From: Duganella rivi
GTDB lineage: Bacteria > Pseudomonadota > Gammaproteobacteria > Burkholderiales > Burkholderiaceae_D
Assembly: GCF_009857435.1 (NCBI RefSeq)
Contig: NZ_WWCK01000005.1
Location: 186,001-250,000, forward strand
Reading direction: 5' to 3'
Length of the DNA: 64,000 nt
Shown here piece by piece: positions 9,016 to 17,095 of this stretch. The notes below the pieces were generated by a model that was given only the letters and a program-made list of their open reading frames with translations, did no database searches and was not told where the DNA came from. The translations under genes were made by a program, and so were the position numbers. Every line of letters starts with the position of its first letter. Positions within the stretch are counted from its first letter, which is position 1.

Positions 9016-10575
9016 TTAACGCAGATTCACCAGCGTCTGCAGGATCGAGTCCTCGGTCTTGATGGTCTGCGCATTGGCCTGATAGACGCGCTGCGCGGTG
9101 ATCATATTGACCAGCTCGGCCGTCAAATCGGTGTTCGAGGTTTCCACTGCGGCCGAGCGCAGCTGGCCCATCGAACCCGCGTTCGGCACGCCCACGGTTG
9201 GCGGGCCCGAGGCCGAGCTTTCCGCCCACGCGTTGTTGCCAAGCGGCGTCAAGCCATCGACGCTGGCAAAGTTGGCCATGGCGATCTGACCCATGGCGCG
9301 CGACTTGCCGTTGCTGTACTGGCCGAGGATGATGCCGTTCTCGTCAATCGAGTAACGCTGCCACGAACCGGCCGAGTAGCCGTTCTGGGTCGAACCCAGA
9401 TCGTTGGTGACGCTGCCGTACTGGGTGGTTTTGTCAAACGAGGTCGCCACCGTCATCGGGATTTGCGCACCGGTGTCCGGGAAGATCGGCAGCTGGATCT
9501 GGATCGGCAAGGTGGTCGGGTTGGTCAGCGAGGTGGCCATGGCCTGCGGATCGAGTGCGCCGTTCTTGGTGAACACCAGCGTACCAGCCTTGACCGCAGG
9601 CACGGTGATGGCCGCGCCCAGGATGGCGTTAATCTGATCCGGCGTCTTGCCGGTGATCGCGCCGGTGCTGCCCGGATCGAGCGCGGTGAAGGCGGCGGTC
9701 AGCGCGTCCAGCTGGGCTTGGGTAGCAGCAGCTGGCGGCACTTGCGCAGCGCCCAGCATGGCGTTGTAAGCAGCGGTGGCGTAGTTGAAGGCGGCCTGCG
9801 CGATCGCCGTATCATCCGGCGGCGTGGCGCGCACGGCGTCGTTATAGAGGGAACGGGCGTCGATGGTCGGCTGGTCGGTCGAAACGCTGGCGGCCACGCT
9901 GGCCGAAACGATTTCCTTGTTGTCGGCAGCGGCGTACACGTCCCAGGTGTTGGCATCGGTCTTGACGTAGTAAGTCGTCATGATGTGCGCGGTGCCCAGC
10001 GAGTCGTACACGTTCAGCACGGTTTGCTTGTTGTAGCTGGTCGGATCGTTGGCGTCGAACGGGATGGTTTCCGGCACTTTTTCAGCCGAGCTCAAGTTCA
10101 GCTGGAAGTTGGCTTCGGTGGTTTGCACCGGGGTCAGGTCGGACTTGTCCAGCGTCAGCGGCACTGGAGAGCCAAGCTGAATCACGCCGGCTTTGTTGGA
10201 CAGGTAGCCGGTCAACTGCGCGCCCTGTGCGTTGACCAGGGTGTGGCTGGCATCCTCGTGGAACTGGCCGTTGCGCGAATACTGCACCGCGCCGTTGACC
10301 ACCATGCGGAAGAAGCCGCCGCCGTTGATCGCCACGTCCAGCGGGTTGCTGGAGGTCTCGATATTACCCTGCGTGAATTGCTGGGCCAGCTTCGATACCG
10401 TCACCCCGATACCGGCGTTATTGCCCGATACGCCGTTCAGCGAGTTGGCGTACAGGTCGGCGAACTGCGCCTGCGAGCTCTTGAAGCCCACGGTGCTGGC
10501 ATTGGCGATGTTGTTGCCGATGACGTCCAGCGATTTGGATGCAGCATTCAAGCCGCTCAGTCCTTGTTGGAACAT
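9016..10575 (-). CDS. flgE: Flagellar hook protein FlgE
   Basis: Subunit of the flexible hook. The N-terminus MFQQGLSGLNAASKSLDVIGNNIANASTVGFK and the C-terminus SNTDLTAELVNMITAQRVYQANAQTIK are canonical. At 519 residues it is about 115 longer than the Salmonella protein. The extra sequence includes an Ala-rich stretch around residues 245-310 (TAIAQAAFNYATAAYNAM and following) in the surface-exposed variable part. It follows flgD by 25 bases. Confidence 0.96.
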   Translation of the reverse strand: MFQQGLSGLNAASKSLDVIGNNIANASTVGFKSSQAQFADLYANSLNGVSGNNAGIGVTVSKLAQQFTQGNIETSSNPLDVAINGGGFFRMVVNGAVQYSRNGQFHEDASHTLVNAQGAQLTGYLSNKAGVIQLGSPVPLTLDKSDLTPVQTTEANFQLNLSSAEKVPETIPFDANDPTSYNKQTVLNVYDSLGTAHIMTTYYVKTDANTWDVYAAADNKEIVSASVAASVSTDQPTIDARSLYNDAVRATPPDDTAIAQAAFNYATAAYNAMLGAAQVPPAAATQAQLDALTAAFTALDPGSTGAITGKTPDQINAILGAAITVPAVKAGTLVFTKNGALDPQAMATSLTNPTTLPIQIQLPIFPDTGAQIPMTVATSFDKTTQYGSVTNDLGSTQNGYSAGSWQRYSIDENGIILGQYSNGKSRAMGQIAMANFASVDGLTPLGNNAWAESSASGPPTVGVPNAGSMGQLRSAAVETSNTDLTAELVNMITAQRVYQANAQTIKTEDSILQTLVNLR

Positions 10576-10600
10576 GGTATTCCCCTATGGTGATGACTGC

Positions 10601-11299
10601 TTACAGAACTTCTTTCACATCGCTCATGGCAAAATGGCCGAGCGAGGTATTCAATTTGACGCCGCCACTGCCGGTCGACACGCTGGCCACGGCCGCCAGT
10701 TGCAGCGGCGTGGCGGTGACTTTGCTGCCGGCGTTGGTGGCGCTGACGGTAAAGGTGTAGCTGCCGGCCTTGGCCGTGGTCTTGGCGTCGGTAGTACCGT
10801 CCCAGGTGATTGGGTAGGTGCCGGCCTCGGCGTTGGTCATGCTCATGGTGCGCACGGTCTTGCCGGCGCTGTCCTTGATCTCGATGCTGACGCTTTGCGC
10901 ATCATTCGGCAGGTCGATGCCGAATACGCTGGAACTGGTGGTCTTGCCGTCCTCGTCGGTGCTGCTGTTGAGCTCGATGCCCTTGCCTTCGACCAGGATG
11001 CCCTTGCCGATCAGGCTGATGGCGGTGGACGACTGGGTGCTGGCGATATCGGTGCGCAGCGATTCGAGCGTGGCGTTGACCTTGTTGATGCCGGTCACGG
11101 TCGACAGCTGGGCCAGCTGGCTGGTCATGGCGGCGTTGTCCATCGGGTTCAGCGGATCCTGGTTTTGCAGCTGCGTGACCAGCAGCTTCATGAACTTGTC
11201 CTGATCCGCCTGCACGCTGTCGGTGGTTTTGGTCGTGGTGGTATCGACCGCGTTGTTGGTTGCCGCCTTGGGCGTGTCGATGATGCCGCTAATAGCCAT
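10601..11299 (-). CDS. flgD: Flagellar hook capping protein FlgD
   Basis: Scaffold needed for hook polymerisation, discarded when the hook is complete. The N-terminal part has the FlgD motif DKFMKLLVTQLQNQDPLNPMDN. Residues ~110-195 form the FlgD Ig-like/FlgD_ig fold (IEIKDSAGKTVRTMSMTNAEAGTYPITWDG). The 232-residue length is normal. It sits between flgC and flgE. Confidence 0.96.
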   Translation of the reverse strand: MAISGIIDTPKAATNNAVDTTTTKTTDSVQADQDKFMKLLVTQLQNQDPLNPMDNAAMTSQLAQLSTVTGINKVNATLESLRTDIASTQSSTAISLIGKGILVEGKGIELNSSTDEDGKTTSSSVFGIDLPNDAQSVSIEIKDSAGKTVRTMSMTNAEAGTYPITWDGTTDAKTTAKAGSYTFTVSATNAGSKVTATPLQLAAVASVSTGSGGVKLNTSLGHFAMSDVKEVL

Positions 11300-11322
11300 G
11301 ATGATGACCTCTTCTTAATTTT

Positions 11323-11733
11323 TTACGATTGACCGATGGTCAGGGTTTTCAGTAACAGCGTCTTGGCCGCGTTCATGGTCTCGACGTTAGTTTGGTAGGA
11401 GCGCGAGGCCGACAGCATGTTGACCATCTCGTCCACCACGTTCACGTTGGGCATGGTCACGTAGCCGTTCTCGTCGGCGGCCGGGTGTTTCGGGTCGTAC
11501 ATCAGCTTCATCGGCGACTGGTCTTCCACCACCTGCTTCACCCGCACGCCAGTGGAGGTGCCGCCGGCGGTTGGCGTCTGCGCTTCGAACACCACCTGGC
11601 GCGCGCGGTAGGCTTCGCCGCTGGCGCTAGTCGCGCTGTCGGCATTGGCCAGGTTGGACGCCACCACGTTCAGGCGCTGCGCCTGCGCGCTCATGGCCGA
11701 ACCCGACACATCAAAAATTTTAAACAGCGACAT
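11323..11733 (-). CDS. flgC: Flagellar proximal rod protein FlgC
   Basis: Small proximal rod subunit of 136 residues. The N-terminus MSLFKIFDVSGSAMSAQAQRLNVVASNLANAD and the C-terminal NVNVVDEMVNMLSASRSYQTNVE are family signatures. It is separated from flgB by 2 bases, so the two genes are translationally close. Confidence 0.97.
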   Translation of the reverse strand: MSLFKIFDVSGSAMSAQAQRLNVVASNLANADSATSASGEAYRARQVVFEAQTPTAGGTSTGVRVKQVVEDQSPMKLMYDPKHPAADENGYVTMPNVNVVDEMVNMLSASRSYQTNVETMNAAKTLLLKTLTIGQS

Positions 11734-11735
11734 AA

Positions 11736-12164
11736 TTAGCTCCCGGACTGGATGGCGGCCATCATCGACTTGATCTGGTTGTTGATGGCGGTGATCCCGG
11801 CTTCGTAACGGATGGCGTTGTCGGCAAACTGGTTGCGCTCCACGTCCATGTCCACCGTGTTGCCGTCCACCGCGCCCTGGATCACGCCGCGGTACAGCAG
11901 CGGCGTGCCGTCGGCCAGCGTACCGGCGTCTTGCAGAGGGTTGGGGTAATGCTTCTTGGCAGTGGTGGTCAAGGTTTGCGGCTGATTCGGATTGGCCTTG
12001 TCCAGCGCCGACTGCAAAGCACTGCTGAAGTCGATATCGCGCGCCTTGTAATTCGGCGTATCCGCGTTGGCAATGTTGGAGGCGAGCACATTCTGGCGCT
12101 GTGAACGCAGGCTGAGCGCGCTTTCATTGAAGCGCAAATAATCGTCTAACTTGCTGCCGAGCAT
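11736..12164 (-). CDS. flgB: Flagellar proximal rod protein FlgB
   Basis: First gene of the rod/hook operon, encoding a proximal rod subunit of 142 residues. The start at 12164 (MLGSKLDDYLRFNESALSL) is chosen because an AAGGGGAG ribosome site lies just upstream. Six further upstream codons are open but show no family sequence. The motif LASNIANADTPNYKARDIDF identifies the family. It is divergent from flgA; the 154-bp gap must hold both promoters, but no convincing promoter was found there. Confidence 0.95.
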   Translation of the reverse strand: MLGSKLDDYLRFNESALSLRSQRQNVLASNIANADTPNYKARDIDFSSALQSALDKANPNQPQTLTTTAKKHYPNPLQDAGTLADGTPLLYRGVIQGAVDGNTVDMDVERNQFADNAIRYEAGITAINNQIKSMMAAIQSGS

Positions 12165-12318
12165 GATTCGCTCCCCTTCCACATTGATGACAGGATCGAT
12201 GATACGGAGTTGCCCCTCTCAACCATCGGGCGATAAGCACGCCATTTCCGGTCTTATTCAGAGTTTCAAGTTCGCCCCGGCCGACTATGATGGCTACATT
12301 GAAGGGGAAACCGACACC

Positions 12319-13014
12319 ATGAAATCACGCTTACTTCTCACTGCGCTGCTGGCCGCCACGGTCAGCACCGGCGCCGCCGCCCAAGGCGCGCGCCAGGACA
12401 TCGCCGAGCTCAAGCGCACCGTTGAACAGTTCCTGCAAGTGCAGGCCGGCGGCCTGCCGGGCCAAGTGACGGTGAATGTGGGCGCGGTCGATCCACGCAT
12501 TAACCTGGCCGCCTGCGCCGATCCGCAAGCGTTCTTCATGCCCGGCGCGCGCGCCTGGGGCAAGACCTCGGTCGGCGTGCGTTGCGCAGCGCCCTCCGCA
12601 TGGACTATTTACATTCAAGCCAGCGTCACAGTGGTGGGCGATTACGTCGCCAGCGCCGCGCCGCTGGTGCAAGGCCAGCCGATCGACGCCAACCAGCTGA
12701 CCATCCTCAAGGGCGATCTGACAATGTTGCCGGCCGGGATAGCCACCGACATCAGTCAGGTGGTCGGCCGCAGCGCCAATGTGTCGTTGCCTCCGGGCAC
12801 TCCACTGCGCCTCGACACGCTGCGCAGCAAGCCGGTGGTGCAGTCGGGCCAGCTGGTGCGTTTGGTGTCGAGCGGCAGCGGTTTTAGCGTTTCCTCCGAG
12901 GCGCGCGCCATGGGCACGGCCGGCGACGGCCAGGTGGTGCAGGTAAAAACGGCCAGCGGCCAGCAAATTACCGGCATTGCCAAGAGTGGCGGCATGGTGG
13001 AGGTAGCATTTTGA
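12319..13014 (+). CDS. flgA: Flagellar P-ring assembly chaperone FlgA
   Basis: Periplasmic chaperone for assembly of FlgI into the P ring. A Sec signal peptide covers residues 1-21 (ends STGAAAQ). The C-terminal SAF-type domain includes VVGDYVASAAPLVQGQPIDANQLTI and ends QVVQVKTASGQQITGIAKSGGMVEVAF, as in the family. The start at 12319 has a GAAGGGGAAA site upstream and begins the signal peptide; a longer open frame upstream overlaps the flgB start and is unlikely to be used. Length 231. Confidence 0.93.
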   Translation: MKSRLLLTALLAATVSTGAAAQGARQDIAELKRTVEQFLQVQAGGLPGQVTVNVGAVDPRINLAACADPQAFFMPGARAWGKTSVGVRCAAPSAWTIYIQASVTVVGDYVASAAPLVQGQPIDANQLTILKGDLTMLPAGIATDISQVVGRSANVSLPPGTPLRLDTLRSKPVVQSGQLVRLVSSGSGFSVSSEARAMGTAGDGQVVQVKTASGQQITGIAKSGGMVEVAF

Positions 13015-13027
13015 GCAACAGATGGGC

Positions 13028-13054
13028 TAAAGTTTCCGGCCATGCGGCCGTTAC
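13028..13054 (+). promoter_or_regulatory. Sigma-28 (FliA) promoter for flgM-flgN
   Basis: TAAAGTTT (13028-13035), 11 bases, then GCCGTTAC (13047-13054). The match to TAAAGTTT-N11-GCCGATAA is 14 of 16. It begins 14 bases after the flgA stop codon and ends 48 bases before the flgM start, so flgM can be expressed independently of flgA once FliA is active. Both elements are identical to those before flgK. Confidence 0.87.
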
Positions 13055-13101
13055 CGACTCAGATCCCGGAGTTTCGTACTCCTAGCTGAGAAGGAAAAGC
13101 T

Positions 13102-13419
13102 GTGAAAATCAACGACACACTCAAGAGCACGCCCGGCTTGCCGTCGACGCCTGCTGCCACCTCCTCCACCGCGCGCGGCGCGGAAAAGGCGGCGGAAGCA
13201 GCACCGGCGAATGTAGCCTCGGACAATGTGCGCCTGTCCCCGCAAGGGCAGGCAATGGCGGCCAGTTCGGCCGGCGGCGCCAATGCGGTGTTCGACACCA
13301 AGAAAGTCGAACGCATCAAGCTGGCAATTGCCGACGGTCAGTTCCAGGTCAACTCGGAAAAAGTAGCGGATGGCCTGTTAGACACAGTCAAGGATCTGCT
13401 GCACTCACGCAAACGATAG
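13102..13419 (+). CDS. flgM: Anti-sigma-28 factor FlgM
   Basis: Binds and inhibits FliA until the hook-basal body is complete, then is exported. The 105-residue protein uses a GTG start (13102) with an AAGGA site. It has the FlgM layout: a disordered Ala/Pro/Ser-rich N-terminal half and a C-terminal sigma-binding region (DTKKVERIKLAIADGQFQVNSEKVADGLLDTV). The upstream sigma-28 promoter gives the usual negative feedback loop, with fliA itself at 15543-16274. Confidence 0.94.
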   Translation: MKINDTLKSTPGLPSTPAATSSTARGAEKAAEAAPANVASDNVRLSPQGQAMAASSAGGANAVFDTKKVERIKLAIADGQFQVNSEKVADGLLDTVKDLLHSRKR

Positions 13420-13426
13420 GATTACC

Positions 13427-13894
13427 ATGACCACCGTCACCCCGCTGAACAGCCTGCGCGAAGAAGAGCAAATCATGTCCACCTTGCTGGACTTGCTGCG
13501 CCAGGAACAGCACCTGCTGGTGACGGCGGAAATCGAGGCCCTGCCGGCGATCACTACCCGCAAGACCGCGCTGGTCACGCAAATGACCTTGTTGTCGGCG
13601 CAACGTCACCGTTCTCTGGGCAAATCGGGCTTCCCGGCTGAGGAAGCCGGCATGGACGCGTGGATTGCCGCCAGCGGCGCCGCGCGCGAAGAATCGGCCA
13701 GCTTGTGGTCGGCGCTGCTGCAACACACGCGTGAAGCCAAGGAGCTGAACCGCGTCAATGGCATGTTGATCAATAAGCAGATGGGTCACACCCAGGGCGC
13801 GCTGCAAGCGTTGAGCCCGAAAGGCGCCAACTTCTACAGCCCGGGCGGCATGTCCACGTCCCTGCCGCGCAGCCGCGGCTTCCTTGCTGGCTGA
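13427..13894 (+). CDS. flgN: Flagellar export chaperone FlgN
   Basis: Cytoplasmic chaperone for FlgK and FlgL before export. The 155-residue protein is mostly helical, with an N-terminal region (LREEEQIMSTLLDLLRQEQHLLVTAEIEAL) typical of FlgN and a C-terminal segment with RVNGMLINKQMGHTQGALQAL. It starts 7 bases after flgM and is almost certainly co-transcribed with it. Sequence conservation in FlgN is low, so the call rests on length, helical pattern and position. Confidence 0.88.
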   Translation: MTTVTPLNSLREEEQIMSTLLDLLRQEQHLLVTAEIEALPAITTRKTALVTQMTLLSAQRHRSLGKSGFPAEEAGMDAWIAASGAAREESASLWSALLQHTREAKELNRVNGMLINKQMGHTQGALQALSPKGANFYSPGGMSTSLPRSRGFLAG

Positions 13895-13920
13895 TTTCCC
13901 CCCCCACCCCGCACTGCGCA

Positions 13921-13939
13921 CACCCGGAACAAGCGGGTG
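13921..13939 (+). terminator. Weak hairpin after flgN
   Basis: CACCCG and CGGGTG arms enclose a 7-base loop 26 bases after the flgN stop. There is no clear T-run, so termination here is only possible. Confidence 0.35.
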
Positions 13940-13990
13940 GATTTCTGCATTCCCTGAGCTGCAGCGAGCACGCCACTCCGACAATTATTA

Positions 13991-14038
13991 CCCCGCACTT
14001 CGCATACCGGGGTCTGACCCCGTACGGGGTCAGACCCC
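13991..14038. repeat. Dispersed palindromic repeat, copy 1
   Basis: A perfect 30-bp palindrome occupies 14009-14038: GGGGTCTGACCCC, then GTAC, then GGGGTCAGACCCC. It is preceded by CCCCGCAC, a few bases and ACCGG. A second copy with the same flank occurs at 44139-44185. Both lie 13-14 bases beyond the stop codon of a minus-strand gene (here motD). It may act as an RNA 3'-end hairpin or be a REP-like mobile repeat. Confidence 0.8.
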
Positions 14039-14051
14039 TTCGGGTGAAGGG

Positions 14052-14813
14052 TTACTGCGTCGGCACTTCCGTGCTTGGATCGGGGATACCAGAAAGAATG
14101 GTGACCGCCACGCGGCGGTTGCGCGCGCGGCCTTGCAGCGTGTCGTTGTCCGCCACCGGCACGTTGGAACTGTAGCCGACCGCCGTCAAGCGCTGCGGCG
14201 CCACGCCAGCGTCGATGAACAGCCGCACCACGCTGCTGGCACGCACCGAAGACAATTCCCAGTTGGATGGAAAACGCGTATTCCCGATCGGCTGATTATC
14301 GGTGTGGCCTTCCACTTGCACGTCATGCGTATCAGCCTTGAGCAAGCTGGCAACCGCGCGCAAGGCTTCCACCGATTCCGGCATCAAGCGCGCATCGCCC
14401 GGATCAAACAGCACCGAAGCATTGATCTCAACGCTAACGCCGCGGCTGTTTTGCGTCACCCGCACCTTGCCCTCTTTCACCAGCGGCGCCATAGTGGACA
14501 GCAGATCCTGCGCCAGCTTGGTCATCTGTTCTTTTTCCTTGCGCAGCAATTCATTGCGGCGTTTCAGCGCAGGATTGGGAATCGGCAGATTCGGCACCTC
14601 GGTATTGACCGGCGTTGCCGCGCCCTTGCCGCCGAAAGCGTCGCCAAGCGCATCAGAAAACACCTTGTACTTGCCAATGTTAACTGCCGAAATCGCATAC
14701 ATCACCACAAAGAACGCAAACAGCAGCGTGATGAAATCGGCGTAGGAAATCAGCCAGCGCTCGTGGTTTTCCGCTTCGTCGTCGAATTTCCTGCGGGCGC
14801 GGCGGTACTGCAT
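14052..14813 (-). CDS. motD: Flagellar stator protein MotD (MotB family)
   Basis: Peptidoglycan-anchoring half of a stator complex. A short cytoplasmic N-terminus and a single membrane helix (WLISYADFITLLFAFFVVMYAIS, with the proton-carrying Asp in SYAD) are followed by a coiled region. The C-terminal OmpA-like domain has the motifs VEGHTDNQPIGN and GRARNRRVAVTIL. Pairing with the MotA-like gene next to fliA-flhG is the motCD arrangement known from Pseudomonas and many betaproteobacteria. A second stator pair (motAB) would be expected elsewhere. Confidence 0.9.
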   Translation of the reverse strand: MQYRRARRKFDDEAENHERWLISYADFITLLFAFFVVMYAISAVNIGKYKVFSDALGDAFGGKGAATPVNTEVPNLPIPNPALKRRNELLRKEKEQMTKLAQDLLSTMAPLVKEGKVRVTQNSRGVSVEINASVLFDPGDARLMPESVEALRAVASLLKADTHDVQVEGHTDNQPIGNTRFPSNWELSSVRASSVVRLFIDAGVAPQRLTAVGYSSNVPVADNDTLQGRARNRRVAVTILSGIPDPSTEVPTQ

Positions 14814-14814
14814 C

Positions 14815-15561
14815 TCAGTGCTCCCGCAGCAGCGTGGCGATGCGCTCGTCGATCACGCGCGTGTGGTCGCCGGTGGCAATGTCGTAGAACACGGCCGCCG
14901 CAATCTCTTGCTGGTGCACGGACTGGGTGACGATGGCTTTCAGCTTGTTGGCAATCGGGTAGAAGAACAGATTGGCCAGGCCGACACCGTAAATGGTCGA
15001 GACGAAGGCCACGGCAATGCCGGAACCGAGCTTGCTCGGGTCGGTCAGATTCTCCATCACATGAATCAAACCCAGCACCGCGCCCAGGATGCCGATGGTC
15101 GGCGAATAGCCGGCCGCCGATTCCCAGATGCGCACCGCTTGGCGCTCCTCGGTTTCATAGGCGGTGATCTCGGTGTCGAGCAGCTGGCGCAGCTTGTCCG
15201 GCGCAATGCCGTCCACGATCAGGCGCAGGCCCTTGGTGTTGAACTTGTCCTTGGACGCCAGCATGTAGCGCTCCAGCGACAGCAAGCCGTCGCGGCGCGC
15301 CGCCAGATTCCAGGCGTTGATGTCGCGCGCCAGTGCGGCGCGGGTATCGGGCGGCGGCGCAAACACCAGGCGCAGCATGCGCAGGCCGCGCCACAGGGTC
15401 TTCGGCCGCGTCTGCAACAGCACCGCGCCAAAGGTGCCAATCACCACGATGGCGAACGCGGCCGGCTGCAACAGCGAACTGATCTTGCCGCCCTCGAGGC
15501 TCTGGCCAATCACAATCCCGGCCAGCGCCACCAGTACCCCGGCTACGCTGGCCCAGTCCAA
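14815..15561 (-). CDS. motC: Flagellar stator protein MotC (MotA family)
   Basis: Ion-channel half of the stator, an inner-membrane protein with four membrane helices. The N-terminus WASVAGVLVALAGIVIGQSLEGG, the cytoplasmic loop with ALARDINAWNLAARRDGLLSLE and the C-terminal pair of helices (GYSPTIGILGAVLGLIHVMENL and GSGIAVAFVSTIYGVGLANLFF) are MotA-family features. Length 248. The start overlaps the end of fliA by 19 bases, and motD follows after one base, so the three genes form one transcription unit. Confidence 0.92.
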   Translation of the reverse strand: MDWASVAGVLVALAGIVIGQSLEGGKISSLLQPAAFAIVVIGTFGAVLLQTRPKTLWRGLRMLRLVFAPPPDTRAALARDINAWNLAARRDGLLSLERYMLASKDKFNTKGLRLIVDGIAPDKLRQLLDTEITAYETEERQAVRIWESAAGYSPTIGILGAVLGLIHVMENLTDPSKLGSGIAVAFVSTIYGVGLANLFFYPIANKLKAIVTQSVHQQEIAAAVFYDIATGDHTRVIDERIATLLREH

Positions 15562-16274
15562 GACCGCTCCCGGAGTGAGGCGCGCAGGCGCGCCACGGCT
15601 TGCGTATGCAATTGCGATACGCGCGATTCGGATACACCCATGACGGCGCCGATTTCTTTCAAGTTGAGCTCCTCTTCATAGTAAAGCCCCATCAGCATTT
15701 TTTCGCGCTCCGGCAAGGCGTCGATGGCGTCAATCACTGCCTGGCGGAAGTCGCCGTCCAGCAGCGAGCGCAGCGGATCGGCCTCGTCGTCCGAGGCGTA
15801 ACGGTCGAGGAAACTGTCGTTGCCGTCGTCGTCGTGGAAATCCTCGTAATACACCAGCTGGTGGCCGCCGCCGTCGGACAGCATTTCCTGGTAGTCGGCC
15901 AGCGACAGCTTGAGCGACTTGGCCACTTCCGATTCGCTCGGCGGCCGGCCCAGGCGCTGCTGCAAGGTGGACATCGCGGCCTCGACCTTGCGCATGTTCT
16001 GGCGCAGCGAGCGCGGCAGCCAGTCGCTATTGCGCAGCTCGTCCAGCATGGCGCCGCGGATGCGCAGCACCGCGTAGGTTTCAAATTGCGCGCCGTGCGT
16101 TTCTTCGTAACGGCTGATGGCGTCGAGCAGGCCGATCATCCCGGCTTGCACCAGATCGTCGACTTCGACGCTGGGCGGCAGTTTCGCCTTCATGTGGTGG
16201 GCCAAGCGCTTGACCAACGGCATGTGCTCCGTCAGTAAGGTATCCTTGTCCGCTTTCCCTTTTACCGTATACAT
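15543..16274 (-). CDS. fliA: Flagellar sigma factor FliA (sigma-28)
   Basis: RNA polymerase sigma factor for late flagellar genes. Region 2 shows HMPLVKRLAHHMKAKLPPSVEVDDLVQAGMIGLLDAISRYE, and region 4 shows LPEREKMLMGLYYEEELNLKEIGAVMGVSESRVSQLHTQA. Length 243. Its likely targets in this window are the promoters at 4614-4640 and 13028-13054. It is controlled post-translationally by FlgM encoded at 13102-13419. It lies between flhG and motC on the same strand. Confidence 0.97.
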   Translation of the reverse strand: MYTVKGKADKDTLLTEHMPLVKRLAHHMKAKLPPSVEVDDLVQAGMIGLLDAISRYEETHGAQFETYAVLRIRGAMLDELRNSDWLPRSLRQNMRKVEAAMSTLQQRLGRPPSESEVAKSLKLSLADYQEMLSDGGGHQLVYYEDFHDDDGNDSFLDRYASDDEADPLRSLLDGDFRQAVIDAIDALPEREKMLMGLYYEEELNLKEIGAVMGVSESRVSQLHTQAVARLRASLRERSWTGPA

Positions 16275-16294
16275 TCGAATAATTATTGTCTTGA

Positions 16295-17095
16295 TTAAGC
16301 GCTGAGCTGACTATTCCCTCCCAGCGCGAAGCGGCCCGCCAATTGACGGAACGCGACTGAAGCACCGGCCAGCGGAAACGCATCGACCACCGCGCGCCCC
16401 AAGCGCGCAGCACGTTGCAGGTATTCATCCGCCGGCACCGAGCCCATGGAAACCAGGTTGACGGCCAGATATCGGCTGGCTGCCTGTGCCATATTATCGT
16501 ATACCACCTTTGCTTCCGCTTCGGAAGCCCCGGTGACCAGAATTCCGAACGGGCGCCGGCCCAGTTCCTGGTTCAGGCGCTTAATCATACTGTAGGCGGC
16601 CTTGATCGAGGTAGCGCTGTTAGACACTTGCACCACGATTTCCGAGCTAGCCATGACCGGCACCGGGAAGGCCTCGCCGTCAAATTCCCCATCCACCAGC
16701 ACCATGCCGGTTTGCTTGGCCATCACGTCGAAGGCTTTCGCCAGCCGGCGCGTTTCGTCCGGGCCGGAGCGCGGCGCGCCGCGTGTCATGGACGCCACAG
16801 CAAAACCTTGCGGCACCGGGTGGATCACCTGGTTCAAGGCGCATTCCTGGCGCGCCACGTTGAGCAGGCTGTGGCCGCCGTCGACGCCGAGGCGGCTGGC
16901 GACGCCGTGCGCGCTGGCGCAGGCATCGACAATCAGCACGTCGTTGCCGGCGCGGGCCAGCGAGGCGCCGAGGTTGACCAGCATGGAACCCTTGTCGTCC
17001 TGCGGCGCAGCCGACAGGAAGGTGACGATGCGGGGCTGCGGCCCCGCCAGCATGCGGCGCAGGCCCTCTGCTTGATCGAAATTGAAGTTAGCCAA
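16295..17095 (-). CDS. flhG: FlhG/FleN-type flagellar number regulator with degenerate P-loop
   Basis: MinD/ParA-family protein that normally antagonises FlhF to control flagellar number and place. The start is placed at a TTG (17095) because GAGG lies 6 bases upstream and the product then begins MANFNFDQAEGLRRML like other FlhG proteins. A GTG at 17137 is in frame but has no ribosome site. The N-terminal phosphate loop, which should read KGGVGKT, reads APQDDKGS at the equivalent position. The usual DAD motif is DACASAHG. The fold (DNMAQAASRYLAVNLVSMGSVPADEYL) is retained, so ATP binding may be altered or lost. Confidence 0.85.
   Translation of the reverse strand: MANFNFDQAEGLRRMLAGPQPRIVTFLSAAPQDDKGSMLVNLGASLARAGNDVLIVDACASAHGVASRLGVDGGHSLLNVARQECALNQVIHPVPQGFAVASMTRGAPRSGPDETRRLAKAFDVMAKQTGMVLVDGEFDGEAFPVPVMASSEIVVQVSNSATSIKAAYSMIKRLNQELGRRPFGILVTGASEAEAKVVYDNMAQAASRYLAVNLVSMGSVPADEYLQRAARLGRAVVDAFPLAGASVAFRQLAGRFALGGNSQLSA

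Noticed and set aside
12165..12318. Sigma-54 or sigma-28 promoter for flgB or flgA
   Set aside because: TGGCGTGCTTATCGC has GG-N10-GC but a poor match otherwise, and CAGAGTTT followed by GCCGACTA has the wrong spacing. Neither is good enough.
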